The notes: generated by a model from the letters alone, not told the origin. A stretch of 11,538 bases of DNA from Pseudaestuariivita sp. (GCA_020629995.1 JAHDCH010000070.1:1-11538), one strand, 5' to 3'. Counted from the first letter of the stretch, positions 1 to 6,368 are shown. A program made the numbers and translations.

Positions 1-50
1 TAGGCATCGCGGCAAAAGCTTTGAATCGCGGTGTTGACCAGTCCATGCAT
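1..50 (-). CDS. H-NOX (heme NO-binding) domain protein, N-terminal fragment
   Basis: Only 16 complete codons are visible; the gene runs off the left edge. Reading leftward from the ATG at 50, the peptide is MHGLVNTAIQSFCRDA followed by a partial TA codon, probably Tyr. This matches the characteristic opening of bacterial heme NO-binding (HNOB/H-NOX) proteins, which begin with M-K/H-G and continue to an aromatic-R-x-x-Y-G segment. Members of the family are soluble heme proteins that sense NO or O2 and usually signal to a histidine kinase or a c-di-GMP enzyme. An AAGG ribosome-binding-site candidate lies about nine bases before the ATG. Upstream is a TTAACC-containing block shared with the diguanylate cyclase gene at 4460. 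The heme-ligating His and the Y-S-R motif lie outside the window, so the call rests on the N-terminus alone. Confidence 0.72.
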   Translation of the reverse strand, partial: MHGLVNTAIQSFCRDA

Positions 51-77
51 ACGGTTCGCCCTTGTTACGCGGGCGAT

Positions 78-97
78 CATGCGCCGCCAGAGGTTAA
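78..97 (-). promoter_or_regulatory. Gapped block shared with the cyclase promoter; CtrA-like half-site
   Basis: On the minus strand this reads TTAACCTCT, five bases (GGCGG), then CGCATG. The first base is 47 nt before the H-NOX start codon. The same elements at the same spacing occur at 4400-4419 upstream of the diguanylate cyclase gene. TTAACC resembles the strong half of the CtrA box (TTAA-N7-TTAA), but the other half here, TTGG, is poor. The role as a regulatory site is inferred. Confidence 0.4.
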
Positions 98-146
98 GAA
101 CGTCCCAACAGTTAAAATTGTCGTCACCTTTCGGCGCGCAGAGCGG

Positions 147-1589
147 TCACTCGGACCCGCTGACCGATTTGACGGTCTGGAACGCGCGGATGCCCCACAG
201 GCCCGCCTCGCGCCCGAACCCCGATGCGCCGCGCCCACCGAACGGAGCGCCGGGCACCCGGCTTTGGCCGCTGACCTGAACCATGCCCACCCGCAACGCG
301 CGGGACAGGCGCGCCGCGCGGGCCGGGTCCGCTGTCTGCACATACCCGGCAAGCCCATAGTCGCCGGCATTTGCCAAGGCGATGGCTTCTGCTTCGGTCT
401 CAAAGGGTGTCAGGGCCAGAACCGGGCCAAAAACCTCAAGGTCGAACAGCTCCATGTCCGGTGTGACATCGGCAAAGACCGTGGCACGCGGGTAATATCC
501 GCGATCCACCCCCTCGGGGCGGCCGGGTCCACCGGCCACAAGCCGCGCGCCCTGCGCCGTGGCACGGGCAATCGCCTGCTGAACCCGGTCAAACTGCGCC
601 GCCGTGACAAGGGGGCCAAAATGCGCGCCAGGCGCATCGGGCGGGCCAAAGCGCACCGCGCGGGCGCGGTCCGCCGCGCGGGCGACAACCTCGTCATAGA
701 TGCTGCGCTGCACCAGCATGCGCGATGCGGCATTGCACGATTGCCCGGTGTTGCGAAAGCAATGCGCCAGCCCCTGGGCCAGAGCCAGATCCAGATCGCA
801 ATCGTCGAACAGGATGTTGGGCGACTTGCCGCCCAGCTCGAGCACGACAGGCCGCAAGAGCGCACCGGCGCGCGCGGCGATATCCCGCCCCACGGCCGTT
901 GATCCGGTAAAGGACACAACATCGATCCCCTCGGCCTCGACAAGCGCGGCACCGGCCCGCCCGTCCCCCTGCACGATCTGCACAAGGCCGCGCGGCAGAG
1001 CCGCATCGACCACCTCGGCCAGAACCGCGGTGCTGAGCGGGCACAGCTCGGATGGTTTCAGAACGGCGGCACATCCCGCCGCCAGCGCGCCGCCCAGTTT
1101 GAGAGCGACCTGGTTCAGCGGCCAGTTCCAGGGCGTGATCAGCGCCGCAACCCCCAAGGGTTCATGCCGGACCCAATGCCCGGGCGCCGCGATCTCAAGT
1201 TCCGGCGTGTCCTGCAGCGCGGCCCGTGTGGCGCGCAAATGGGCAAGGGCCGCCGCGACCTGCTTGTCACGGGCAAAGTCGATGGGCGCGCCCATCTCGG
1301 CGCTGATCGCCTCGGCAAAGTCTGCGCGGCGGCGCTCTATTCCGACGCTCAGCGCGTCGATCAGGTCCGCGCGCCGGGCTGCAGGTACTTCGGGCCCGCG
1401 CGCATCGAACGCGGCCTGCGCTGCGCGCGCGGCCGCCGCTACATCCTCGGCATTGGCCAGCGGCACGCGCGCGCGCTGTGCTTCGGTCGCGGGATTCACC
1501 TGGACCTGAGTGGTGCGCACATCCCAGCCGGACGCCTGCGGCCAGAGGCAGCCCGCATCGGGACGGTCAATCAAGGGCACATCGGTCAT
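147..1589 (-). CDS. NAD(P)-dependent aldehyde dehydrogenase family protein
   Basis: A 480-residue member of the ALDH superfamily, cytosolic, oxidising an aldehyde to a carboxylate with NAD(P)+. Visible motifs, numbered from the chosen start: P-W-N-W-P with the oxyanion Asn near 155, the cofactor-binding Lys near 178 (VLKPSE), the nucleotide-binding FTGSTAVG near 227, the general base Glu near 251 in LELGGK, the catalytic Cys near 285 in GQSCNAASRM, and E-V-F-G-P with Glu near 385. All key residues and the full family length are present, so the enzyme should be active. The GQSCNA signature is, from memory, typical of the CddD-like group and differs from the usual betaine-aldehyde dehydrogenase signature (GQVCTN); the substrate cannot be assigned. 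Two adjacent ATGs (1592 and 1589) precede TDVPLID; I chose the second. Neither has a strong ribosome-binding site. The frame stays open to 1667, but that extension covers the likely promoter. Confidence 0.93.
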   Translation of the reverse strand: MTDVPLIDRPDAGCLWPQASGWDVRTTQVQVNPATEAQRARVPLANAEDVAAAARAAQAAFDARGPEVPAARRADLIDALSVGIERRRADFAEAISAEMGAPIDFARDKQVAAALAHLRATRAALQDTPELEIAAPGHWVRHEPLGVAALITPWNWPLNQVALKLGGALAAGCAAVLKPSELCPLSTAVLAEVVDAALPRGLVQIVQGDGRAGAALVEAEGIDVVSFTGSTAVGRDIAARAGALLRPVVLELGGKSPNILFDDCDLDLALAQGLAHCFRNTGQSCNAASRMLVQRSIYDEVVARAADRARAVRFGPPDAPGAHFGPLVTAAQFDRVQQAIARATAQGARLVAGGPGRPEGVDRGYYPRATVFADVTPDMELFDLEVFGPVLALTPFETEAEAIALANAGDYGLAGYVQTADPARAARLSRALRVGMVQVSGQSRVPGAPFGGRGASGFGREAGLWGIRAFQTVKSVSGSE

Positions 1590-1626
1590 CATGCAGCCTG
1601 TTGGCACGAGGAAATCATCAGCGGCG

Positions 1627-1654
1627 ATGTTTGGTGCGCACCGCCCGCTGTCAA
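1627..1654 (-). promoter_or_regulatory. Candidate promoter of the aldehyde dehydrogenase gene
   Basis: On the minus strand a perfect TTGACA (1654-1649) is followed after 16 bases by AAACAT (1632-1627), which matches the -10 consensus at three positions, including the A at position 2 and the T at position 6. The predicted transcript would start about 30 bases before the ATG. A perfect 10-bp palindrome occupies the spacer next to the -10. Inferred from sequence only. Confidence 0.4.
1633..1642. promoter_or_regulatory. Palindrome GGTGCGCACC inside the promoter spacer
   Basis: A perfect 10-bp palindrome between the candidate -35 and -10 of the aldehyde dehydrogenase gene, where a bound repressor would block RNA polymerase. 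Its GGTGC/GCACC halves recur in the dyad at 1669-1689. Operator function is an inference. Confidence 0.35.
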
Positions 1655-1668
1655 CCCCGCCCGGCACT

Positions 1669-1689
1669 ATGGTGCACAGGCTGCACCAT
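1669..1689. repeat. Perfect 8-bp inverted repeat, ATGGTGCA / TGCACCAT
   Basis: Arms at 1669-1676 and 1682-1689 flank a 5-base centre (CAGGC). The element starts 8 bases past the methyltransferase stop codon and is centred about 110 bases before the dehydrogenase ATG. It contains a T-N11-A core of the LysR type and the GGTGC/GCACC halves of the palindrome at 1633-1642. No T-run follows on either strand, so an operator is favoured over a factor-independent terminator. Confidence 0.45.
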
Positions 1690-1696
1690 GGCGCGC

Positions 1697-3277
1697 CTAG
1701 AAGTCGGTCGGCGCGCCACCTTCTTCTTTCCGGCGGGCGACAAAGGCCTCAAGCTCTTCGCGCAGTGCGTCGTCCAGATGGGGTGGTTCGAAGGCTGCCA
1801 TGATCTCCTTGAAAAGGTGATGCGCGCGTTCGGCCGTCCAGATGCCGCCCGCGACCTCCCAGGCTTCGAAGTTTTTCCAATCGGACAGGAAGGGCTGGTA
1901 GAACGCGGTCGTGTACCGGTCCTGCGTGTGCTGGATGCCAAAGAAATGCCCGTCGTGCCCGACCTCGGCGATGGCGTCCAGCGCCAGATCGTCGTCCGAG
2001 GTGCCGGTCAGCATCGGGTCCATGTAGCGCTGGATGTGCTGGAGCACTTCGCAATCCATGATGAACTTTTCGGGGCTGGCGATCAGCCCGCCTTCCAGCC
2101 AGCCGGCCGCGTGGTAGACCATGTTGGTGCCCGATTGCACCGCCGCCCACAGGCTGTTCGATGTCTCCCACATGGCCTGCCCGTCCGGCACATTGGCCGC
2201 GCAGACCCCGGACGAGCGCATGGGCAAACCATAGAACCGCGCCAGCTGACCGGTCATCTGCGTGGCGCGCATGTATTCGGGTGTGCCAAACGCCGGCGCG
2301 CCGGACTTCATGTCGACGTTCGACGTGAACGTGCCGATCGCGCAGGGGCAGCCGGGCGCGACGTACTGGAACAGCGCAATCGCGGCCAGACCTTCGGCCA
2401 GCGACTGCGCCACCGCGCCTGGCATGGTGACCGGCGCCATGGCTCCGGCAAGCGTAAAGGGCGTGACCACCACCGCCTGCCCGCGCCGCACGAGGCGCAG
2501 GCACCCGTCGATCATCGGGTGGTCATGCTTGAGCGGCGAGGTCGAGTTGATGTTGGTGTACATCCGGGGCTTGGCCTGGAACTCTTCTTCGGTCAGGCCG
2601 CCCGCGATCCTGACCATCTCCATCACGTCCTCGACCCGCTCGCGGCCCAGACTGTAGGCGTGCATCACCTTGTCGGTCAGCGTCAGCTTGTCATAGAGCA
2701 CATCAAGGTGCCGCACGCTGGCGTGGATATCCACCGGTTCGACCGGATAGCCCCCGGCAAAGTGAATACAGTTGAAATACTGAGTCAGCTTCAGCAGGTC
2801 CTGGCATTGCTTGCGCGTGCCGGACACCTTCTTGCCGATTTCAAGGTCATAGTAATTGGGCGGCGAGGACACGTTGCCGAAGGTGATATGCCGCCCGCCG
2901 ATGGTGATCGCTCGGTCCGGGTTGCGCGGCGTCAGGGTGAATTCGGACGGCGCCTTGCCGACCATCTCCATCACCCAGTCGCGGTCCAGCTTGACGAGGT
3001 TCCCGTCCACCTTCTGGCCGGCCTCGCGAAAGATCCCCAGCGCCTCTTCGTTCAGAAAGACGATGCCGAGGTCCTCGAGGATGCGCATGGCGGTGTCGTG
3101 AATCTTTTCAACACCCTCGGGGCTGAGAGGTTCGACCGGAGGATCAATCAGCACCGGCGGGTTCCATGGCATCTGGTCGATCACCGCGCCCCCGCGCCGG
3201 GCGGCATTGCCCGCGCGCCCACCGCCGCGGCGGCGGCGCGGTGCTGCTGTGGTGTTGGCTGTGTCAGCGGCGTCCAT
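1697..3277 (-). CDS. Trimethylamine methyltransferase (MttB)-family protein, non-pyrrolysine type
   Basis: A 526-residue member of the MttB superfamily (COG5598). Founding members transfer a methyl group from a methylated amine to a corrinoid protein; non-pyrrolysine relatives act on quaternary amines such as glycine betaine. The protein opens with a disordered Arg/Gly/Ala-rich tail (about residues 13-31), then the recognisable start of the family domain (LSPEGVEKIHDTAMRILEDLG, about 51-71) and the TIM-barrel body, including HITFGN near 130 and GTFTSNVDMKSGAP near 315-328. There is no in-frame amber codon inside the gene, so no pyrrolysine is used. A strong GGAGGAAA site at 3282-3289 sits five bases before the ATG and fixes the start. 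No corrinoid protein, corrinoid-reactivating enzyme or methylamine transporter is in the window, so the substrate and methyl acceptor are unknown. The stop is TAG. Confidence 0.92.
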   Translation of the reverse strand: MDAADTANTTAAPRRRRGGGRAGNAARRGGAVIDQMPWNPPVLIDPPVEPLSPEGVEKIHDTAMRILEDLGIVFLNEEALGIFREAGQKVDGNLVKLDRDWVMEMVGKAPSEFTLTPRNPDRAITIGGRHITFGNVSSPPNYYDLEIGKKVSGTRKQCQDLLKLTQYFNCIHFAGGYPVEPVDIHASVRHLDVLYDKLTLTDKVMHAYSLGRERVEDVMEMVRIAGGLTEEEFQAKPRMYTNINSTSPLKHDHPMIDGCLRLVRRGQAVVVTPFTLAGAMAPVTMPGAVAQSLAEGLAAIALFQYVAPGCPCAIGTFTSNVDMKSGAPAFGTPEYMRATQMTGQLARFYGLPMRSSGVCAANVPDGQAMWETSNSLWAAVQSGTNMVYHAAGWLEGGLIASPEKFIMDCEVLQHIQRYMDPMLTGTSDDDLALDAIAEVGHDGHFFGIQHTQDRYTTAFYQPFLSDWKNFEAWEVAGGIWTAERAHHLFKEIMAAFEPPHLDDALREELEAFVARRKEEGGAPTDF

Positions 3278-3281
3278 GCGC

Positions 3282-3289
3282 TTTCCTCC
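3282..3289 (-). promoter_or_regulatory. Strong ribosome-binding site of the MttB-like gene
   Basis: The minus strand reads GGAGGAAA five bases before the ATG at 3277. It is the best Shine-Dalgarno match near any start in the window, decides the start codon and suggests high translation. Confidence 0.75.
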
Positions 3290-3314
3290 GGTTATCCGAG
3301 ACCCAGAGTGAGCG

Positions 3315-3331
3315 GCGCATGCGTGATGCGC
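3315..3331. repeat. Inverted repeat GCGCAT-N5-ATGCGC upstream of the MttB-like gene
   Basis: Perfect 6-bp arms (3315-3320 and 3326-3331) around GCGTG, lying 38-54 bases before the methyltransferase ATG. It may be an operator or a 5' UTR hairpin. Its centre is 27 bp from that of the next dyad. Confidence 0.35.
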
Positions 3332-3337
3332 TTCGGT

Positions 3338-3362
3338 AAAATCGACACGATGTGTCGTTTTT
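3338..3362. promoter_or_regulatory. 25-bp dyad between the HAD and MttB-like genes: operator or terminator
   Basis: AAAA, one base, CGACAC, a 3-base centre, GTGTCG, one base, TTTT. It is symmetric except for one unpaired position per arm and the centre. On the minus strand it lies 30 bases past the HAD stop codon and forms a 6-bp stem followed by ATTTTA, so it could be a weak factor-independent terminator. Equally, its position 61-85 bases before the methyltransferase ATG suits an operator. The sequence does not decide between these. Confidence 0.5.
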
Positions 3363-3391
3363 CGCGATTGGCCTGTTGGACGGATCCCGCG

Positions 3392-4090
3392 TCAGCCGAT
3401 GCCCAGAGCACCAGGCAAAGCGCCGATGTCGGGCAGGACAATATCGGCATAAGGCCAAAGAACCTCGGCGGGGGCAAGGCCGCTGGTGACACCGATGGTT
3501 GTCATGCCAGCCGCGCGTCCGGCCAGCAGATCATGCGTGCTGTCACCCACCATTGCCGTGCGCGCGGGTGCCACGCCCATGGCTTTGGCAGCGGCCAGCA
3601 AAGGCCCTGCGCCGGGCTTGGCCCCATGACCGCTGTCGCTGCCAAAGATGACGGCAAACGCCTCTGCCACGCCCAGCTGCGTCATGTGCGCCCGCGCGGC
3701 CTCTTCGGCATCGTTGGTCATCACGCCCAGACCAATACCCGCCGCACCCAGCTGCGTCAGCAGCGGCGCAAGCGGCACGATCTCGGACGCAGGCTGATCG
3801 GCCGCCGCGCGCGCCAGCCTCGTTTCGATCTCGGACGCGGTGTCTGACTTCAGGACCCGGGCGGCGATTTCGGCAATTTCGCGGTTCGAGCCGGCGATGA
3901 CCGGAGACGCCGGATCAAACCTGCGCGTGACGCGATCAAACCCCCAGGCCTCGGCCAGGGCGGGTTGTTGATCCGGTTCCGCAAGTTCGGCGATCATGCG
4001 ATCGGCAAAGCCTGACCACGTCTGTTCGAAATCGATCAGCGTGCCGTCCTTGTCAAAGATCAGCGCGTCCAGTTCTGGCAGGCCGGTCAT
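3392..4090 (-). CDS. HAD-superfamily hydrolase, phosphoglycolate-phosphatase-like
   Basis: A 232-residue cytosolic haloacid-dehalogenase-fold phosphatase. All four HAD motifs are visible: motif I FDKDGTL with nucleophile Asp13 and acid/base Asp15, motif II VMTND (Thr125), motif III Lys158 in GAKPG, and motif IV GDSTHD (Asp183 and Asp187) for Mg2+ binding. The helical insertion after motif I (about residues 20-100) is the cap type of the Gph group, which dephosphorylates 2-phosphoglycolate and other small phosphoesters; the actual substrate cannot be read from sequence. The ATG overlaps the DUF3572 stop as ATGA, so the two are translationally coupled and probably form one operon. A dyad with terminator features lies 30 bases downstream. 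Confidence 0.9.
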   Translation of the reverse strand: MTGLPELDALIFDKDGTLIDFEQTWSGFADRMIAELAEPDQQPALAEAWGFDRVTRRFDPASPVIAGSNREIAEIAARVLKSDTASEIETRLARAAADQPASEIVPLAPLLTQLGAAGIGLGVMTNDAEEAARAHMTQLGVAEAFAVIFGSDSGHGAKPGAGPLLAAAKAMGVAPARTAMVGDSTHDLLAGRAAGMTTIGVTSGLAPAEVLWPYADIVLPDIGALPGALGIG

Positions 4091-4365
4091 GTCCAGTGCA
4101 CCTGCCCGCCGCCCGGCAGCGCCTGCCGCGCCTGCATCGGTGTGTCATAGGGCACCCCGTGCGCGTCGCAGAACGCGATGACCCAGGCGTCATCCATCAC
4201 CAGAAAATCCAGAACCGACCCAAGGAAGGCCGCATCGCCCGCCTGCGCCTTGAGGTCGTCGACGCTGGCCCCGGTTGCTCCCAGGAACACGGGCATCAGA
4301 TCGTCATTGGCGGCCAGCCAGCCAAGCGCTTGTAATGCAAGGGTTTCTGCCTGTTGCTCAGTCAT
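4087..4365 (-). CDS. DUF3572 family protein
   Basis: A 92-residue protein matching the alphaproteobacterial DUF3572 family. It has an N-terminal ETLALQALGWLAAND segment, a central acidic and hydrophobic helical part, and the late motif FLVMDDAWVIAFCD (about 54-67). No signal peptide or membrane segment is visible, and the family has no established function that I know. A modest GAGAAG ribosome-binding site lies eight bases before the ATG. The gene is first in a two-gene unit, coupled by a 4-base ATGA overlap to the HAD phosphatase, and diverges from the PleD-like cyclase across 94 bases. As I recall, DUF3572 genes sit next to divK-pleD in several alphaproteobacteria, so this neighbourhood may be a rearranged version of that locus, without divK in the window. 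Confidence 0.85.
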   Translation of the reverse strand: MTEQQAETLALQALGWLAANDDLMPVFLGATGASVDDLKAQAGDAAFLGSVLDFLVMDDAWVIAFCDAHGVPYDTPMQARQALPGGGQVHWT

Positions 4366-4459
4366 TGTCGAAACTTCTCATACAAGTTTAAAGGTATTGT
4401 TAACCTCTTTGCGCGCATGGTGCGTCCTATCACATGGGGACATCAAGACGAGAGAGGCC
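4366..4459. promoter_or_regulatory. Divergent intergenic region between DUF3572 and the cyclase gene
   Basis: These 94 bases must hold promoters in both directions. The part at about 4381-4403 is clearly AT-rich compared with its surroundings and contains TTAA at 4388-4391 and TTAACC at 4400-4405. These halves are 8 bases apart; reading the first half as TAAA gives the 7-base CtrA spacing with one mismatch. I cannot assign convincing -35/-10 pairs. Confidence 0.5.
4400..4419 (+). promoter_or_regulatory. Block shared with the H-NOX upstream region; CtrA-like half-site
   Basis: TTAACCTCT, five bases (TTGCG), then CGCATG; the block starts 60 bases before the cyclase ATG. The same two elements at the same spacing occur upstream of the H-NOX gene (78-97, minus strand). 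A common regulator, possibly CtrA, is inferred. Confidence 0.4.
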
Positions 4460-5851
4460 ATGCCGGTCAAAATCTTGATCGTCGATCCGGTCACCACCAA
4501 CCGGATCGTTCTAAAGGTCAAATTGCTCGCCGCCTTCTACGAAGTGCTGCAGGCCCCCGGTGGACAGGCGGCGCGGGATGCGCTGACGACGCAGGCTCCG
4601 GATCTGGTTCTGATCGGGTCGGGCATGGCGGCCGAGGATGCCATCGATCTGGTGACCAAATTTCCCGACCTTGGCGGCGAAGGCGTTCGCGTTCCCGTTC
4701 TGGCTCTGCTCCCGGGACGCGACCCGGACACGCGCCGCGCCTTGCTGACCGCCGGCGTGGACGAGGTTATGGAACGCCCGGTGGACGATCTGATCCTGCT
4801 GGCCCGTCTGCGCTGCCTGATGCGTGCCAACCAGGCCATGCGCGAACTGGCCTTGCGTGACGGCACGCGCCGTGCGCTTGGCCTTGCCGAGGCGCCCCAG
4901 GGCTTTGAGGCGCCTCCGCGCGTCTCGCTTGCGGGGCATGACACTGCGATGCTCACGCGGCTGGGCACGGCGTTGAAACGGGCAATGCCCGGCGCTTCGG
5001 TCAATTCCGATCTCATGGCCAGCCTGCAGACGGGCGAAGCCAAGGCCATGCCGGACGTCTTTGTCGTGACCATGTCGGGCGGCCAGTCCGGTGAAGGGCT
5101 TGGGCTGATTTCCAACATCCGGGCACGGCCCGAGCTGCGCGATGCGGCGATCCTGGCCATCGTGCCCCCGGGCACACGTGAAGCGGCTGCCGCCGCGCTG
5201 GATCACGGGGCAAACGATCTTGTCGCGTCGGATGTCGAAACCGCGGAACTGGTCTTGCGGCTGCGGCGCCTGACCGCGCGCAAGCGGATGAATGACCGGC
5301 TGCGCAAGACGGTTCAGTCAGGCCTGCATGCCGCCGTCACCGACCCTTTGACAGGGCTGTACAACCGCCGGTACGCCATGCCGCACCTGCAACGCATGGC
5401 CGAACGGTGCCGCCTGTCCGAACGCGGCTTTGCGGTGATGATCGCCGATCTGGATTACTTCAAACGCGTGAATGACGAACATGGCCATGCCGCGGGCGAT
5501 GCGGTGCTGGTCGAAACGGCGGAACGTCTGCTGACCAACCTGCGGGCGGTCGATCTGGTCGCGCGGATCGGCGGCGAGGAATTCCTGATCGCAATGCCCG
5601 ACACCGACCGTGACGCCGCCCAGCGCGCCGCCGACCGCCTGTGCCACGTGATCGGCGACCAGCCATTTGTCTTGCCGGGCCCGAAGGTCAGCATCTCGGT
5701 CACGGCCAGCATCGGAGTCGTTCTGGCACAGCCCAACCGCGCGGATTTGCCTGGCGGGATCGATGCGCTGATCCAGGCTGCGGATCGCGCGCTCTATGGC
5801 TCCAAGATGCAGGGCCGCAACCAATTCACCCTCGCGCGCAACGCCGCCTGA
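4460..5851 (+). CDS. PleD-like diguanylate cyclase with degenerate receiver domains
   Basis: 463 residues with PleD architecture: receiver 1 (about 1-122), receiver-like domain 2 (about 153-272) and GGDEF (about 290-457). It makes c-di-GMP from two GTP. The cyclase half looks active: DPLTGL near 295, Mg-binding Asp330 in ADLDYFKRVND, the GGEEF signature at 371-375, and a product-inhibition I-site R362-x-x-D365 five residues before it, as in Caulobacter PleD. The receivers are not canonical: the residue aligned with the PleD phospho-acceptor Asp53 is Gly53, the second Asp of the acidic pair is Pro10, and the conserved Lys is Arg106. Domain 2 also has no recognisable acceptor. Classical phosphorylation-driven dimerisation is therefore unlikely. 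The start at 4460 has GAGAGG two bases upstream, which is rather close; an upstream open stretch (4178-4459) is only the DUF3572 antisense and the promoter. The gene converges on the metal-sensor gene 19 bases downstream. Confidence 0.93.
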   Translation: MPVKILIVDPVTTNRIVLKVKLLAAFYEVLQAPGGQAARDALTTQAPDLVLIGSGMAAEDAIDLVTKFPDLGGEGVRVPVLALLPGRDPDTRRALLTAGVDEVMERPVDDLILLARLRCLMRANQAMRELALRDGTRRALGLAEAPQGFEAPPRVSLAGHDTAMLTRLGTALKRAMPGASVNSDLMASLQTGEAKAMPDVFVVTMSGGQSGEGLGLISNIRARPELRDAAILAIVPPGTREAAAAALDHGANDLVASDVETAELVLRLRRLTARKRMNDRLRKTVQSGLHAAVTDPLTGLYNRRYAMPHLQRMAERCRLSERGFAVMIADLDYFKRVNDEHGHAAGDAVLVETAERLLTNLRAVDLVARIGGEEFLIAMPDTDRDAAQRAADRLCHVIGDQPFVLPGPKVSISVTASIGVVLAQPNRADLPGGIDALIQAADRALYGSKMQGRNQFTLARNAA

Positions 5852-5870
5852 TCTCAGGAGGCGCCCGGCG

Positions 5871-6368
5871 TCAGGAGCCCTTGCGCCCCTTGCGCGGCCC
5901 ACGCTCCAGCACCTCGCGCAGCCGCTCGGCATAGGCTTTGCGCTCGGTTTCCGACATGGCCGTGATGTGAGCCAACAGCAGCTCCATCCCCTTTTGCGCC
6001 TGCGCGTGCTGCAGGTTGCGCTGGTCTTCCAGCAGCGCGCCAAAGGCGGCGGCGTCGAATGTGTCGGCCCCAAGCAGCGCAAGCGCACGTTCATATCGGG
6101 CGCGCCGCGCGCCGCGGTCCGGGCGCAAGCCGCGCAGCTCGCGCCGCAATTCGCGCGACAGGGCGCGGCGTTCCGATGTCTCCATCGCCGCAACAAACGG
6201 CAACCGCATGCCGCTGTCACCGCCGCCTGCCCCGCCGTGCCGCTGCGGGCCACCCTGACTGTAGACGCCGACTGCCAGACCGATCACCAGAAGGTTCATC
6301 GCCAAAGACGCAAACAGCACGATCCGCAGCCACCCGGGCTGGCGCGGTGATGTCACAGGATCGCTCAT
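5871..6368 (-). CDS. Membrane-anchored periplasmic metal-sensor-like protein (CnrX/Spy-like)
   Basis: 165 residues: a short cytoplasmic N-terminus, one membrane span (about 13-36), a Gly-rich linker (about 38-53), then a helical, Arg/Glu-rich periplasmic domain ending in a basic tail (GPRKGRKGS). The helical part has an MSETERKAYAERL segment (about 138-150) like those of the periplasmic heavy-metal-sensor (Metal_resist) family related to CnrX, Spy and CpxP. In CnrX systems such a sensor acts with a membrane anti-sigma factor to release an ECF sigma factor when metal binds. Here the ATG overlaps the anti-sigma stop as ATGA, which supports a shared function. Metal specificity cannot be read; His is scarce in the helical domain (His121 and His134) and there is no Cys. 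It is the last gene of its operon. Confidence 0.78.
   Translation of the reverse strand: MSDPVTSPRQPGWLRIVLFASLAMNLLVIGLAVGVYSQGGPQRHGGAGGGDSGMRLPFVAAMETSERRALSRELRRELRGLRPDRGARRARYERALALLGADTFDAAAFGALLEDQRNLQHAQAQKGMELLLAHITAMSETERKAYAERLREVLERGPRKGRKGS

Noticed and set aside
21..902. A 293-codon plus-strand frame at the left end
   Set aside because: It lies opposite the aldehyde dehydrogenase and H-NOX genes, and its translation shows no family features.
1669..1689. The dyad after the methyltransferase as a factor-independent terminator
   Set aside because: The stem is adequate, but no T-run follows on either strand, and its half-sites recur in the dehydrogenase promoter.
1667..1699. The TAG stop of the MttB-like gene as a pyrrolysine codon
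   Set aside because: Readthrough would add only nine codons before another TAG, and the protein is already full length for the non-pyrrolysine family.
1478..3847. A 789-codon open frame on the plus strand
   Set aside because: It is antisense to the methyltransferase, HAD and dehydrogenase genes. Its His/Arg/Gly-rich composition and lack of any domain are typical of a GC-rich antisense frame.
5852..5870. A terminator between the convergent cyclase and sensor genes
   Set aside because: The gap is only 19 bases and shows no convincing stem followed by a T-run.
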